Origin: Candidatus Intricatilinea gracilis
Lineage (GTDB): Bacteria; Pseudomonadota; Gammaproteobacteria; Burkholderiales; Burkholderiaceae_C
Reading direction: 5' to 3'
DNA length: 64,000 nucleotides
NCBI GenBank assembly: GCA_016702605.1
Contig: JADJDQ010000023.1
Location: forward strand, 1-64,000
In this document: piece by piece, positions 63,889 to 64,000 of the stretch
How positions within the stretch are numbered: the first letter of the stretch is position 1
Layout of the letters: every line of letters starts with the position of its first letter
Position numbers and translations under genes: made by a program
The notes under the pieces: generated by a model
Seen by the model: only the letters and a program-made list of their open reading frames with translations
The model's database searches: none
Told to the model about the DNA's origin: nothing

Positions 63889-64000
63889 TTGATCATTTGT
63901 TCTGCCGCGCGACTGGGCGCTTTGTGTCTCATGCTGGTGCTCGGGGCCTGCGCCACTCCAACGCCGCCGCCGCGCACGGTGTCGATCCAGCGCACGCAGT
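63889..64000 (+). CDS. Lipoprotein, N-terminal part (window ends)
   Basis: TTG start at 63889, chosen because AGGAG lies eight bases upstream. The first 37 codons give a lipoprotein signal peptide (MIICSAARLGALCLMLVLGA) with lipobox LGAC (C21), then a Thr/Pro-rich segment. The TGA of an eight-codon open frame overlaps the TTG (CTTGATC). In exopolysaccharide loci a lipoprotein here could be an outer-membrane export (Wza/EpsD-like) or periplasmic component; the fragment is too short to tell. Confidence 0.65.
   Translation, partial: MIICSAARLGALCLMLVLGACATPTPPPRTVSIQRTQ

Overview
The window is high-GC bacterial chromosome, dense with genes and with strong G/C third-position bias. Gene content (tamAB, argH, psd, S9 peptidase, three chemoreceptors, an AlgZ/AlgR-like pair, a PEP-CTERM protein and a large exopolysaccharide locus) fits a betaproteobacterium of the order Burkholderiales. 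A Leptothrix/Sphaerotilus/Rubrivivax-type relative is my best guess, from content alone and not proven.

Region 1 (1-8180) is a decayed integrated element. A tyrosine integrase (6691-7980) sits next to the 3' end of a tRNA-Arg(CCT) gene (8181-8255). Behind it lie a terminase-small-subunit-like protein, an AlpA-like regulator, an S49 capsid-protease-like protein that appears to have lost its catalytic Ser and Lys, a coiled-coil protein with a dinucleotide-slip frameshift, an unknown protein and a truncated tape-measure fragment. No large terminase, portal or major capsid gene is visible. About 1 kb next to the integrase (5612-6690) carries two unusual repeat families.

Region 2 (8255-30632) is mostly core chromosome: VWA protein-tamA-tamB, an FAD oxidoreductase with a low-complexity N-terminus, moxR-small membrane protein-GNAT-S9 peptidase, a lone ATPase behind AT-rich DNA, and a chemoreceptor/Cache/psd segment.

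Region 3 (30632-39380) holds two chemoreceptors around an acyltransferase-3 gene, a beta-CASP metallo-hydrolase, argH, and a LytS/AlgZ-type kinase with a LytTR regulator.

Region 4 (39381-64000) is an envelope/exopolysaccharide locus. It starts with two tandem parallel-beta-helix lipoproteins with huge hexanucleotide-encoded linkers. It continues with four glycosyltransferases, an epimerase, a Gfo/Idh/MocA dehydrogenase, an O-antigen-ligase-like polymerase, a flippase, one clear NodB deacetylase, one unknown anchored protein, a serine-acetyltransferase-like protein, a PEP-CTERM protein, three GNAT/FemAB-type transferases and an ATP-grasp ligase. The last operon (63315 down to 57024) and a lipoprotein gene entering from the right (63889) diverge. 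Between them are two back-to-back sigma-54-type promoters, and a structured leader ending in a perfect intrinsic terminator lies in front of the lipoprotein gene. The combination suggests a sigma-54-controlled polysaccharide that may carry amino-acid or acyl decorations; this is inference and is the most interesting part of the window.
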